Source: Micavibrio aeruginosavorus
Lineage (GTDB): Bacteria > Pseudomonadota > Alphaproteobacteria > Micavibrionales > Micavibrionaceae
Direction of reading: 5' to 3'
DNA length: 6,059 nt
Assembly (NCBI GenBank): GCA_003241475.1
Contig: QFQB01000114.1
Span: 1 to 6,059 of the forward strand
Within the stretch, counting starts at the first letter, position 1. Each line of letters starts with the position of its first letter. Below are positions 1-5,531 of this stretch, piece by piece. The notes under the pieces were generated by a model, which was given only the letters and a program-made list of their open reading frames with translations, did not search any database and had not been told where the DNA came from. A program made the position numbers and the translations under genes.

Positions 1-3
1 ACC

Positions 4-1569
4 ATGGTCCAGATTCCAACGTGGAAACGCATCCTGATTATCGGCGTCGTTTTGCTGTCGATCCTCTACAGCCTGCCCAATCTTTTACCAAAAGAAAAAT
101 TGGAGCAGCTGGGTACGTTGCCGTCGATCGTTCCGCATAAAACGGTCAATCTGGGCCTCGACCTTCAGGGCGGATCGCACATCCTGTTGCAGGTCGATCT
201 GGCCTCCGTGATCAAACAACGCTCGGACGATGTGATCTCGTCCTTGCGTCCTTCCTTGCGCGACAAGAAAATCGGGTACAAACGTCTGGCCGTTATTCCG
301 GGCGGCGGCATCCGCGTGACCTTGAAAGATGCGGCAGATGGTGCGGAGATTGCCAAAGCTGTCCGCGCGCTCGACAACACATTGACGGTGACAATCACAG
401 ACACGACGGTGGAGGGGACGTTCTCCGAAGCCGCGATCAAGCAGGTAAAGGATCAGGTTCTTTCGCAATCCATTGAAATCGTGCGCCGCCGGATCGACGA
501 GACGGGAACGAACGAGCCTGTTATTCAGCGCCAAGGGGATGACCGCATCGTTGTACAGTTGCCGGGGCTGGGCGATCCGACGCGCGTGAAGGAACTGCTC
601 GGCAAAACCGCGAAGCTGTCTTTCCACCTTGTGAACATGGATGTGGCCAGTAGCGCCATAAAAACCACAGGCGGGGATATGATCCTGCCGATGCAGGAGC
701 GTCCCGGCGAAACGCTGGCGGTTCAGCGTCAGGCGATGCTGACCGGCGATATGCTGACCAATGCCGCTTTCGCGCAAGATCAGAATGGCGGATCTGCGGT
801 TTCCTTCCGCTTCAACGCCATCGGCACCAAGAAATTCTGCGAATTATCGCGCGAGAATGTGAACCGTTTGTTCGCCATTGTTCTCGATAACGTCATCATT
901 TCCGCGCCTGTGATCCGCGAGCCGATCTGCGGCGGTTCGGGTCAGATTTCAGGAAGCTTCTCGGTGAAAGAAGCCAACGATCTGGCAATCCTGCTTCGCG
1001 CCGGCGCTCTGCCTGCGCCTTTGAACATCATCGAAGAGCGCACCGTCGGTCCGTCGCTCGGCGCGGACTCGATCGAAGCGGGCAAGAAGGCGGCGCTCCT
1101 CGGCCTTGTTCTCGTATTCGTCCTGATGATCGGTAGCTATTCGCTGTTCGGCGTGTTTTCCTGCATCGGGATGCTGGTCAACCTTACGATCACTTTCGCC
1201 GCGCTCTCTATTTTGCAGGCGACGCTGACCATGCCCGGTATCGCGGGTCTTGTGCTTACCGTTTGTATGTCTGTGGATGCCAACGTGTTGATTTATGAGC
1301 GCATCCGCGAAGAATTGCGCGAAGGAAAATCCGCCATCTCCGCTATCGACCATGGTTTTAAAATGGCGTTCGCAACCATTACGGATTCCAACCTCACGCA
1401 CATCTTTGCCGCTATCATCCTGTTCTCGCTGGGCTCCGGCGCGATCAAGGGCTTTGCCGTCACCACCATTATCGGAACGGCGGCCTCGTTCTTTACCTCG
1501 ATCTCGGTCGTGCGCCTGATGATCATTATGTGGCTCGGCAGACGCAAAAACGCGGCGTTGCCGGTATAA
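4..1569 (+). CDS. secD: Protein translocase subunit SecD
   Basis: SecD forms, with SecF, the proton-motive-force-driven accessory complex of the SecYEG translocon that helps pull exported proteins out of the channel on the periplasmic side. The 521 aa product has an N-terminal membrane segment (about residues 8-28), then the family motif LGLDLQGGSH at 50-59. A large periplasmic region follows to about residue 360, including SAPVIREPI and GGSGQISG, and then five membrane segments. The signature VDANVLIYERIRE places the conserved intramembrane Asp at residue 425. Length matches alphaproteobacterial SecD (about 520-530) rather than the 615 aa E. coli protein. The ATG at 4 is the likely start because the sequence MVQIPTWK leading into the first membrane helix matches the usual SecD N-terminus; only three bases lie upstream, so its RBS and any yajC are outside the window. 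Cys279, Cys309 and Cys421 replace residues I recall as usually Gly or aliphatic. Confidence 0.98.
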   Translation: MVQIPTWKRILIIGVVLLSILYSLPNLLPKEKLEQLGTLPSIVPHKTVNLGLDLQGGSHILLQVDLASVIKQRSDDVISSLRPSLRDKKIGYKRLAVIPGGGIRVTLKDAADGAEIAKAVRALDNTLTVTITDTTVEGTFSEAAIKQVKDQVLSQSIEIVRRRIDETGTNEPVIQRQGDDRIVVQLPGLGDPTRVKELLGKTAKLSFHLVNMDVASSAIKTTGGDMILPMQERPGETLAVQRQAMLTGDMLTNAAFAQDQNGGSAVSFRFNAIGTKKFCELSRENVNRLFAIVLDNVIISAPVIREPICGGSGQISGSFSVKEANDLAILLRAGALPAPLNIIEERTVGPSLGADSIEAGKKAALLGLVLVFVLMIGSYSLFGVFSCIGMLVNLTITFAALSILQATLTMPGIAGLVLTVCMSVDANVLIYERIREELREGKSAISAIDHGFKMAFATITDSNLTHIFAAIILFSLGSGAIKGFAVTTIIGTAASFFTSISVVRLMIIMWLGRRKNAALPV

Positions 1570-1581
1570 GGAAATTACAGC

Positions 1582-2508
1582 ATGTGGACAGGCATTAAAC
1601 TTATTCCCGATCATACCAAGATCGATTTTATCGGCACCCGGTACATCGGTTTTGCCGTAACTGCCGTTATGATTATCGCCTCGATCTTTTTGCTTGCGAC
1701 AAAAGGTTTGAATTACGGGATCGATTTTACGGGCGGCACCTTGATCGAAATCGCGACAGAGCAAACCCCCGAACTTGCGAGCTTGCGTGAAGATCTGAAC
1801 AATCTGGACCTTGGCGAGATTTCCATTCAGGAATTCGGCGCGCCCAACAATCTTTTGATCCGCGTTCCTGCGCAAGACAGCGCCGATCCTGCCGTGCAAA
1901 AGGCCGCCGTTGATAAAGTGAAGGCCGGAATCGAAACGGATTATCAGAACGTCGATTACCGCCGCGTCGAATTCGTCGGCCCGCAAGTGGGGCAGGAGCT
2001 GAAGGTCAAAGGTTTGATCGCTGTTGTCGCGGCCATCGTCGGCATCATGGCTTATGTCTGGTTCCGCTTCGAATGGCAATTCGGCGTGGCGGCGGTTGTC
2101 ACGCTGGCGCACGACGTTTTCGCCGTTCTGGGCTTCATGGCGATCATGGGGCGTAGCTTCGATCTGACGTCTTTGGCGGCTTTGCTGATGGTCGCCGGTT
2201 TTTCCATCAACGACACGGTGGTTATTTTCGACCGCATCCGCGAGATGATGCGCAAATACCGCAAGAAGCCGATGGGTGAGATCTGCAACCTTGCCATCAA
2301 CGATACGCTGTCCCGTACCGTGATGACATCTTTGGTCACGCTGCTGTCTTTGGTGGCTTTGGCCGTGTTCGGCGGCGAAGTGATCAGCGGCTTTACAGAA
2401 GCCCTGCTGTTCGGCTTTTTGGTGGGGACCTATTCCTCCATTTACGTGGCGTCCGCGATTCTGCTTCATTTGGGCCTGCGTCCCGCCTTTGAGGAAAAGC
2501 CCGCTTAA
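1582..2508 (+). CDS. secF: Protein translocase subunit SecF
   Basis: SecF is the partner of SecD in the inner membrane and completes its proton-conducting channel. The 308 aa protein has membrane segment 1 at about 22-40, the motif GLNYGIDFTGG at 42-52 (Asp48), and a short periplasmic domain ending at VGPQVGQELK (from residue 132). Five further membrane segments carry AHDVFAVLGF and SINDTVVIFDRIRE (Asp211), the SecF counterpart of SecD's VDANVLIYERIRE. Length is normal for the family. It starts 12 bp after the secD stop, and its Shine-Dalgarno AAGGA (1568-1572) overlaps that stop codon, so translation is probably coupled to secD. It ends just before an unrelated lipoprotein gene, whereas in many alphaproteobacteria secF is followed directly by the Mth938 gene. 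Confidence 0.98.
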   Translation: MWTGIKLIPDHTKIDFIGTRYIGFAVTAVMIIASIFLLATKGLNYGIDFTGGTLIEIATEQTPELASLREDLNNLDLGEISIQEFGAPNNLLIRVPAQDSADPAVQKAAVDKVKAGIETDYQNVDYRRVEFVGPQVGQELKVKGLIAVVAAIVGIMAYVWFRFEWQFGVAAVVTLAHDVFAVLGFMAIMGRSFDLTSLAALLMVAGFSINDTVVIFDRIREMMRKYRKKPMGEICNLAINDTLSRTVMTSLVTLLSLVALAVFGGEVISGFTEALLFGFLVGTYSSIYVASAILLHLGLRPAFEEKPA

Positions 2509-2512
2509 GGCG

Positions 2513-2541
2513 TTGTCTTTTTGGCAAAATCCCTTTACTTT
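2513..2541 (+). promoter_or_regulatory. Weak internal promoter candidate before the lipoprotein gene
   Basis: In the 64 bp gap after secF, TTGTCT (2513-2518) and TACTTT (2536-2541) are separated by 17 bp, the optimal sigma-70 spacing. The matches are only about 4/6 and 3/6, so this is a weak candidate that could raise expression of the downstream genes independently of secDF. A short CCCT/AGGG hairpin (2531-2534 with 2543-2546) overlaps the -10. Confidence 0.2.
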
Positions 2542-2557
2542 TAGGGCGTTGAAATCA

Positions 2558-2563
2558 AAGGAG
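2558..2563 (+). promoter_or_regulatory. Shine-Dalgarno that sets the lipoprotein start
   Basis: AAGGAG lies 9 nt before the ATG at 2573 but only 3 nt before the ATG at 2567. It therefore favours 2573 over both 2567 and the much earlier in-frame ATG at 2489, which lies inside secF and would put a long polar stretch ahead of the signal peptide. Confidence 0.75.
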
Positions 2564-2572
2564 CCGATGTCG

Positions 2573-3418
2573 ATGACCCATAGCTTGAAAACAATTCTTC
2601 TGATTGGAACAGCATCGCTGACGCTTGCCGCGTGCTCAAGCAGCAAAGGTCCCGGCGAAATCGGCACGCTTGACGACATCAAGGTCGTGAACAATGGTTT
2701 GCCCAAGGCGGAGGTTCCTGCTCCTGAAGTTGCCGCCGCGCCTGCGCAAACAGGCGACTTCTCTTCGACGGTAGAGCAGGCCGAAGCCATTCCGATGCCC
2801 GAAGTCGCCGCTGCAGAGCCTTTGCCGGAATCCACGCCGGCTATGGATCAGGCTGTCGTTGCTCAACAAGCCATGAATGCCGCGCCGCCATCCACGGCCG
2901 CCGCGACGCCGCCCGATGAAATGACGGCGCCGCCATCACAAACTCGTCCGCTCGATGCGGTCGCGCCGACGGTACCGGTGAGCAATGCCGTTCGTCCGCC
3001 GCTTCCGGCCGATCCTGTATCGCCGTATCCGGCGGATTATCCTCCGGCAGCGCCTTCTCCAGCGCCTGCACAAGCGCCGGCCGCAATTTATACGCCCGCG
3101 CCGATGCCGTCGGGTGTTGCATATCCTCTTGATCCGAACGCACCATATTCACCAAAAGCCGTGGCGCAAGCCACAGCGAACGCAGGTGTCGTTGCGCCCG
3201 TTGCCGATACTGCGCCTGTGACCGGAAATCCTGCGGATCCTGCCACCATTCGCGCGGCGCAAGCGGCGATGAAAGCCAAAGGCGCTTATACGGGGCCTGA
3301 AACCGGTGAAGTTACGGCGGAATTTTTGAATGCGTTGATCCTGTATCAGAACGCCAACCAGCTTCCGGTAGGAACGCTGAATGTTGAAACGCTGAAAAAT
3401 CTCGGCGTGGTTCAATAG
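2573..3418 (+). CDS. Pro/Ala-rich lipoprotein with C-terminal peptidoglycan-binding-like domain
   Basis: I do not recognise a named family for the whole 281 aa protein. The first 21 residues form a lipoprotein signal peptide: Lys6, a hydrophobic core at 8-18, and the lipobox LAAC ending at Cys21. Ser22-Ser23 follow, which by the E. coli rule points to the outer membrane. Residues about 45-218 are dominated by Pro, Ala, Val and Thr with little predicted fold, as in a wall-spanning linker. The last 63 residues (about 219-281) resemble a PG_binding_1 repeat, with an IRAAQAAMKAKGAY helix, EFLNALILYQNANQLPVG, and a closing TLKNLGV. The inferred role is an outer-membrane lipoprotein tethered to peptidoglycan; no catalytic motif is seen. 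The start at 2573 is chosen from the RBS and signal peptide; an in-frame ATG at 2567 adds two residues. The gene separates secF from the Mth938 gene. Confidence 0.85.
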   Translation: MTHSLKTILLIGTASLTLAACSSSKGPGEIGTLDDIKVVNNGLPKAEVPAPEVAAAPAQTGDFSSTVEQAEAIPMPEVAAAEPLPESTPAMDQAVVAQQAMNAAPPSTAAATPPDEMTAPPSQTRPLDAVAPTVPVSNAVRPPLPADPVSPYPADYPPAAPSPAPAQAPAAIYTPAPMPSGVAYPLDPNAPYSPKAVAQATANAGVVAPVADTAPVTGNPADPATIRAAQAAMKAKGAYTGPETGEVTAEFLNALILYQNANQLPVGTLNVETLKNLGVVQ

Positions 3419-3427
3419 GGGACATTC

Positions 3428-3808
3428 ATGGATGTGACGCCCCTCATTCCCGAAGGACGCCAGATCATTCAGGGCTACAGCGCAGACGGATTCAAGGTCA
3501 GCGGAAAATCCTATGACGGTGCGATTATCGTAACACCCGCGGCAACGTCGCCGTGGGATGCTCCTGTTGCTTTTGCGGCGCTTGATGAAAACTCTTTTAC
3601 CTCTTTGACCGAACAGGCAGATGACATTGATGTCGTCTTGCTGGGTTCGGGCGTGCGCGGAGAATTTTTCCCGCCAAAACTTCGTCAGGCCTTGAAAGAA
3701 AAAGGGCTTGTGATCGAAACGATGGATACAGGGGCGGCGTGCCGCACCTACAATGTGCTTATGGCCGAAGGCCGCCGCGTTGTTGCGGCGCTGATGCCGT
3801 TGCAATAA
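3428..3808 (+). CDS. Mth938-domain (DUF498, NDUFAF3-like) protein
   Basis: This 126 aa soluble protein belongs to the Mth938-like family, the bacterial relatives of the mitochondrial complex I assembly factor NDUFAF3; the biochemical role in bacteria is not established. The visible signatures are GFKVSGKSYDGAIIV (residues about 21-35), VLLGSGV followed by PPKLRQAL, and the very characteristic C-terminal block MDTGAACRTYNVLMAEGRRV leading to AALMPL. The protein is full length for the family, with no signal peptide or membrane segment. The start at 3428 follows AGGGGA (3417-3422) with a short 5 nt spacer. The RBS overlaps the TAG of the lipoprotein gene, which suggests coupled translation. Proximity to secDF is typical of alphaproteobacteria. 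Confidence 0.92.
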   Translation: MDVTPLIPEGRQIIQGYSADGFKVSGKSYDGAIIVTPAATSPWDAPVAFAALDENSFTSLTEQADDIDVVLLGSGVRGEFFPPKLRQALKEKGLVIETMDTGAACRTYNVLMAEGRRVVAALMPLQ

Positions 3809-3830
3809 AAACAGGAAGGAAAATACAAAC

Positions 3831-4568
3831 GTGGAACATTTAACGACGCTTTTGACGGACCCGCATGCGTGGGCAAGTCTTTTGACGCTGACCGTTCTCG
3901 AAATCGTGCTCGGCATCGACAATATCATCTTCATTTCCATTGTCGCGGCGCGTTTGCCTTTGGCGCAGCAGGCCAAAGCCCGCACCATCGGCCTTATGCT
4001 GGCGCTCGTGATGCGCATCATCCTGCTGTCGTTGATCTTCTGGATTGCGCATCTGACCGATCCTTTGTTCGCCGTTATGGGGCATGAAATTTCTTGGCGG
4101 GATATCATCCTGATCGGCGGGGGCTTGTTCCTGCTGGTCAAGGGAACGATGGAAATCCACCACACGGTGGAAGGCGCCGAAGACGAAGGACCGAACATCA
4201 AGAAAGTCACGATGGGGTCTGTGCTTGTCCAGATTATGATGCTCGATATCGTGTTCTCGCTGGATTCCGTTATCACCGCCATCGGCATGGCTGAAGAACA
4301 ATCCATCATGATTGCGGCGGTTGTCATTGCCATCGGCGTGATGATGTTTGCGGCAAAGCCGGTTTCGGATTTCGTCAATGCGCACCCGACCGTCAAAATG
4401 CTGGCGCTTTCGTTCCTGCTGCTCGTCGGCATGGCGCTGATCGCGGACGGGTTCGAATACCACATTCCGCGCGGCTATCTGTATTTCGCTGTGGCGTTCT
4501 CGCTTGGGGTTGAATGTCTCAATCTCTGGAGCAAGAAAAATTCGGCGAAAAAGATCACGAAACACTAA
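3831..4568 (+). CDS. TerC-family integral membrane protein (putative metal ion transporter)
   Basis: The 245 aa protein is a TerC/Alx-type membrane protein with about seven hydrophobic segments. The family's paired acidic motifs are present: LEIVLGIDNIIFIS in the first helix (Glu24, Asp30, Asn31) and DIVFSLDSVITAIGM in the middle (Asp139, Asp145, Ser146). These residues are thought to carry the metal; characterised members such as E. coli Alx and the Bacillus TerC proteins act on manganese. A charged loop at about 110-125 (HHTVEGAEDEG) divides the two halves, and the C-terminus is basic (KKNSAKKITKH). The start is GTG at 3831, supported by AGGAAGGA (3813-3820) 10 nt upstream. The 22 bp gap from the Mth938 gene places it last in the secDF transcription unit, just before a strong terminator. 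The substrate is inferred from the family, not visible in the sequence. Confidence 0.92.
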   Translation: MEHLTTLLTDPHAWASLLTLTVLEIVLGIDNIIFISIVAARLPLAQQAKARTIGLMLALVMRIILLSLIFWIAHLTDPLFAVMGHEISWRDIILIGGGLFLLVKGTMEIHHTVEGAEDEGPNIKKVTMGSVLVQIMMLDIVFSLDSVITAIGMAEEQSIMIAAVVIAIGVMMFAAKPVSDFVNAHPTVKMLALSFLLLVGMALIADGFEYHIPRGYLYFAVAFSLGVECLNLWSKKNSAKKITKH

Positions 4569-4572
4569 AGCG

Positions 4573-4600
4573 AAAAAGGCCGGGTTTTCCGGCCTTTTTT
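4573..4600 (+). terminator. Intrinsic terminator after the terC gene
   Basis: GGCCGG (4578-4583) and CCGGCC (4589-4594) form a 6 bp all-GC stem with a GTTTT loop. AAAAA before it and TTTTTT after it (4595-4600) extend the stem and supply the U-tract. It begins 5 bases after the TAA at 4568 and most likely ends the secD-terC transcription unit. Confidence 0.93.
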
Positions 4601-4601
4601 A

Positions 4602-4610
4602 TGGTATGAT
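4602..4610 (+). promoter_or_regulatory. Extended -10 promoter candidate in the convergent gap
   Basis: TGGTATGAT fits the extended -10 pattern TGnTATAAT with a single mismatch in the hexamer (TATGAT, 4605-4610). No good -35 is present at the normal distance because that position lies within the terC terminator; extended -10 promoters can do without one. The predicted start of transcription is near 4616, leading into the paired repeats at 4642-4716 and away from any protein-coding gene. Confidence 0.35.
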
Positions 4611-4641
4611 GTTTTATCAACACCCGATCTGCGCGTGAAAC

Positions 4642-4673
4642 TTTGACCAACAATGTGTGAAACATTGGTCAAA
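4642..4673. repeat. Inverted repeat, hairpin 1 (TTTGACCA / TGGTCAAA)
   Basis: The left arm, TTTGACCA plus ATGT (4642-4656 with a 3-base ACA bulge), pairs with ACATTGGTCAAA (4662-4673) around the loop GTGAA, giving 12 bp in two blocks. It shares the TTGACCAA word with the next hairpin. Confidence 0.7.
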
Positions 4674-4682
4674 AGGGCCAAA

Positions 4683-4716
4683 AATCTTGGTCGAAACGAC
4701 CACGTTGACCAAGATT
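4683..4716. repeat. Inverted repeat, hairpin 2 (AATCTTGGTC / GACCAAGATT)
   Basis: AATCTTGGTC (4683-4692) and GACCAAGATT (4707-4716) are perfect 10 bp complements separated by 14 bases. The left arm can alternatively fold locally as GGTCG-AAA-CGACC (4689-4701), which excludes the long stem. The core TTGGTC/GACCAA is the same word as in hairpin 1. Confidence 0.75.
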
Positions 4717-4725
4717 AAAACAAGA

Positions 4726-4757
4726 AAAAAGCCTTCCGCTTCAACGAAAGGCTTTTT
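4726..4757 (-). terminator. sodB terminator, possibly bidirectional
   Basis: AAAAAGCCTT (4726-4735) and AAGGCTTTTT (4748-4757) form a 10 bp stem. Read on the - strand, the stem continues through a U-G wobble (4747 with 4736) and two more pairs to 13 bp around a 6-base loop, followed by a T-run (the A-run at 4725-4730). It lies about 60 bases beyond the sodB stop. On the + strand the wobble becomes an A-C mismatch, so the signal is stronger for sodB, but TTTTT at 4753-4757 could also end rightward transcripts. Confidence 0.85.
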
Positions 4758-4817
4758 GTATTTTCATCTTTTTCAGGAATGGCCGTTTAGACCAAACCAG
4801 CATTTTTAAGCGGCGCT

Positions 4818-5444
4818 TCAGGCTGCAATCTTCATCGGGCCTTTTTCGTACAATTCGGCCACGTAGTCCCAATTGATGAGATTGTCCACGAACGCCTCGA
4901 GGTATTTCGGGCGGGCGTTGCGGTAGTCGATATAATAAGAATGTTCCCATACATCGACGCCGAGCAGGGCCGTTTTGCCGTGCACGACGGGGTTTTCGCC
5001 GTTCGGCGTCTTGGTGATTTCCAGTTGTCCGCTGGCGTTGTCGAGCGTCAGCCACGCCCAGCCGGAGCCGAATTGCGTGGTGCCGGCTTCGATGAATTTC
5101 TTCTTAAAGCCTTCAAATCCTTCAAGATCGGATTTGATCTGGGCTTCGAGCTTGCCGGGAATTTTCGCGCCGCCGCCGTCTTTTTTCATCCAGTTCCAGA
5201 AATGGATATGGTTGAAATGCTGGCCCAACTGGTTGAAAAGACCGGCTTTTGACTTGTCTTTGAACGCTGCGACCATCGCTTCTTCGAGGCTCAGATTTTC
5301 GAGGCCCGTGCCCGCGATCAATTCGTTGCCCTTGTCGACATAGGCTTTGTGGTGCTTGTCGTGGTGGAATTCCAGCGTCTCGGCCGACATATAGGGGGCC
5401 AGAGCGTCATAGGAATAGGGGAGTTTTGGTAGTTCAAAAGCCAT
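4818..5444 (-). CDS. sodB: Superoxide dismutase, iron type
   Basis: The enzyme converts superoxide to oxygen and hydrogen peroxide, most likely in the cytoplasm since no signal peptide is present. The 208 aa product aligns along its length with E. coli SodB (193 aa). Metal ligands are His27, His79, Asp164 (in DVWEH) and His168; the second-sphere residues His31 and Tyr35 are also present. The active-site Gln is at 75 (GQHFNH), the position used by iron enzymes, while the position where Mn enzymes carry Gln (TPNGENP, Gly149) lacks it. Hence an iron type is called, though cambialistic use cannot be excluded. The start is the ATG at 5444: AGGAGA lies 6 nt upstream, and MAFELPKLPY is the family N-terminus. 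An in-frame ATG at 5483 would add 13 atypical residues. The gene appears monocistronic, convergent with terC. Confidence 0.96.
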   Translation of the reverse strand: MAFELPKLPYSYDALAPYMSAETLEFHHDKHHKAYVDKGNELIAGTGLENLSLEEAMVAAFKDKSKAGLFNQLGQHFNHIHFWNWMKKDGGGAKIPGKLEAQIKSDLEGFEGFKKKFIEAGTTQFGSGWAWLTLDNASGQLEITKTPNGENPVVHGKTALLGVDVWEHSYYIDYRNARPKYLEAFVDNLINWDYVAELYEKGPMKIAA

Positions 5445-5450
5445 AACGAA

Positions 5451-5456
5451 TCTCCT
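5451..5456 (-). promoter_or_regulatory. Shine-Dalgarno setting the sodB start
   Basis: On the - strand AGGAGA lies 6 nt before the ATG at 5444. It fixes the start there rather than at the in-frame ATG at 5483. Confidence 0.85.
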
Positions 5457-5468
5457 GTTTTTTAGGGC

Positions 5469-5498
5469 TTGATAAAATGCCAACAGCTAACCTATAGC
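5469..5498 (+). promoter_or_regulatory. Promoter candidate for the squalene/phytoene-synthase-like gene
   Basis: TTGATA (5469-5474, 5/6 to the -35 consensus) and TATAGC (5493-5498, 4/6 to the -10) are 18 bp apart, in the 87 bp divergent gap before the start at 5532. The predicted leader is about 27 nt. A sodB promoter must lie in the same gap or further upstream on the - strand; TTGAGA (5516-5511) with TAGGTT (5494-5489) 16 bp later is possible but poor. Confidence 0.4.
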
Positions 5499-5503
5499 TT
5501 TTG
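5481..5503. repeat. Imperfect palindrome in the sodB divergent intergenic region
   Basis: CAACAGCTA (5481-5489) and TAGCTTTTG (5495-5503) are complementary at 8 of 9 positions with a 5-base spacer (ACCTA). The palindrome overlaps the -10 of the rightward promoter candidate and sits 37 bases upstream of the sodB start, where a dimeric repressor or activator could control either gene. It matches no operator I recognise. Confidence 0.4.
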
Positions 5504-5531
5504 TTCAATTTCTCAAGGATGGATATCGTCG

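Larger units (their letters stand above)
4616..4757 (+). ncRNA. Candidate small RNA between terC and sodB
   Basis: This is a hypothesis built from three aligned signals. An extended -10 (4602-4610) would start an RNA near 4616. The body holds two hairpins, at 4642-4673 and 4683-4716. A stem followed by TTTTT (4726-4757) could end it, giving about 140 nt. No convincing reading frame lies inside: the best is 21 codons at 4653-4718 without a Shine-Dalgarno. The 3' end would overlap the sodB terminator on the opposite strand, so it would be convergent with sodB mRNA. I recognise no known RNA family. It could equally be a protein-binding site or an extragenic repeat. Confidence 0.28.

Noticed and set aside
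2489..2572. N-terminal extension of the lipoprotein from the ATG at 2489
   Set aside because: It would overlap the end of secF, place 28 polar residues before the signal peptide, and ignore the strong AAGGAG at 2558-2563.
949..2835. 628-codon open frame on the - strand across secD, secF and the lipoprotein gene
   Set aside because: It is antisense to three well-supported genes. The translation is rich in His, Arg, Asp and Gln in the way typical of the reverse of membrane-protein codons, and no domain is recognisable.
3809..3830. Manganese (yybP-ykoY) riboswitch before terC
   Set aside because: This riboswitch often precedes TerC-family genes, but here the gap is only 22 bp and holds just a Shine-Dalgarno.
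3149..4465. 438-codon open frame on the - strand opposite the Mth938 and terC genes
   Set aside because: It mirrors two clear gene families on the + strand, and its Met/Ile/Ser-rich content is a product of antisense reading.
4642..4716. Miniature transposable element (MITE) interpretation of the paired repeats
   Set aside because: The outermost copies are in direct rather than inverted orientation, and no target-site duplication is visible.
4653..4718. 21-codon open frame within the repeat region of the terC-sodB gap
   Set aside because: It has no Shine-Dalgarno and its codons coincide with the inverted repeats, so the sequence is better explained by the hairpins.
4741..5343. Open frames on both strands overlapping sodB
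   Set aside because: They are shadows of the sodB coding sequence with no recognisable domain or RBS.
5445..5483. Longer sodB product from the ATG at 5483
   Set aside because: The extra 13 residues do not match the family, and the Shine-Dalgarno at 5451-5456 sits ahead of the ATG at 5444.
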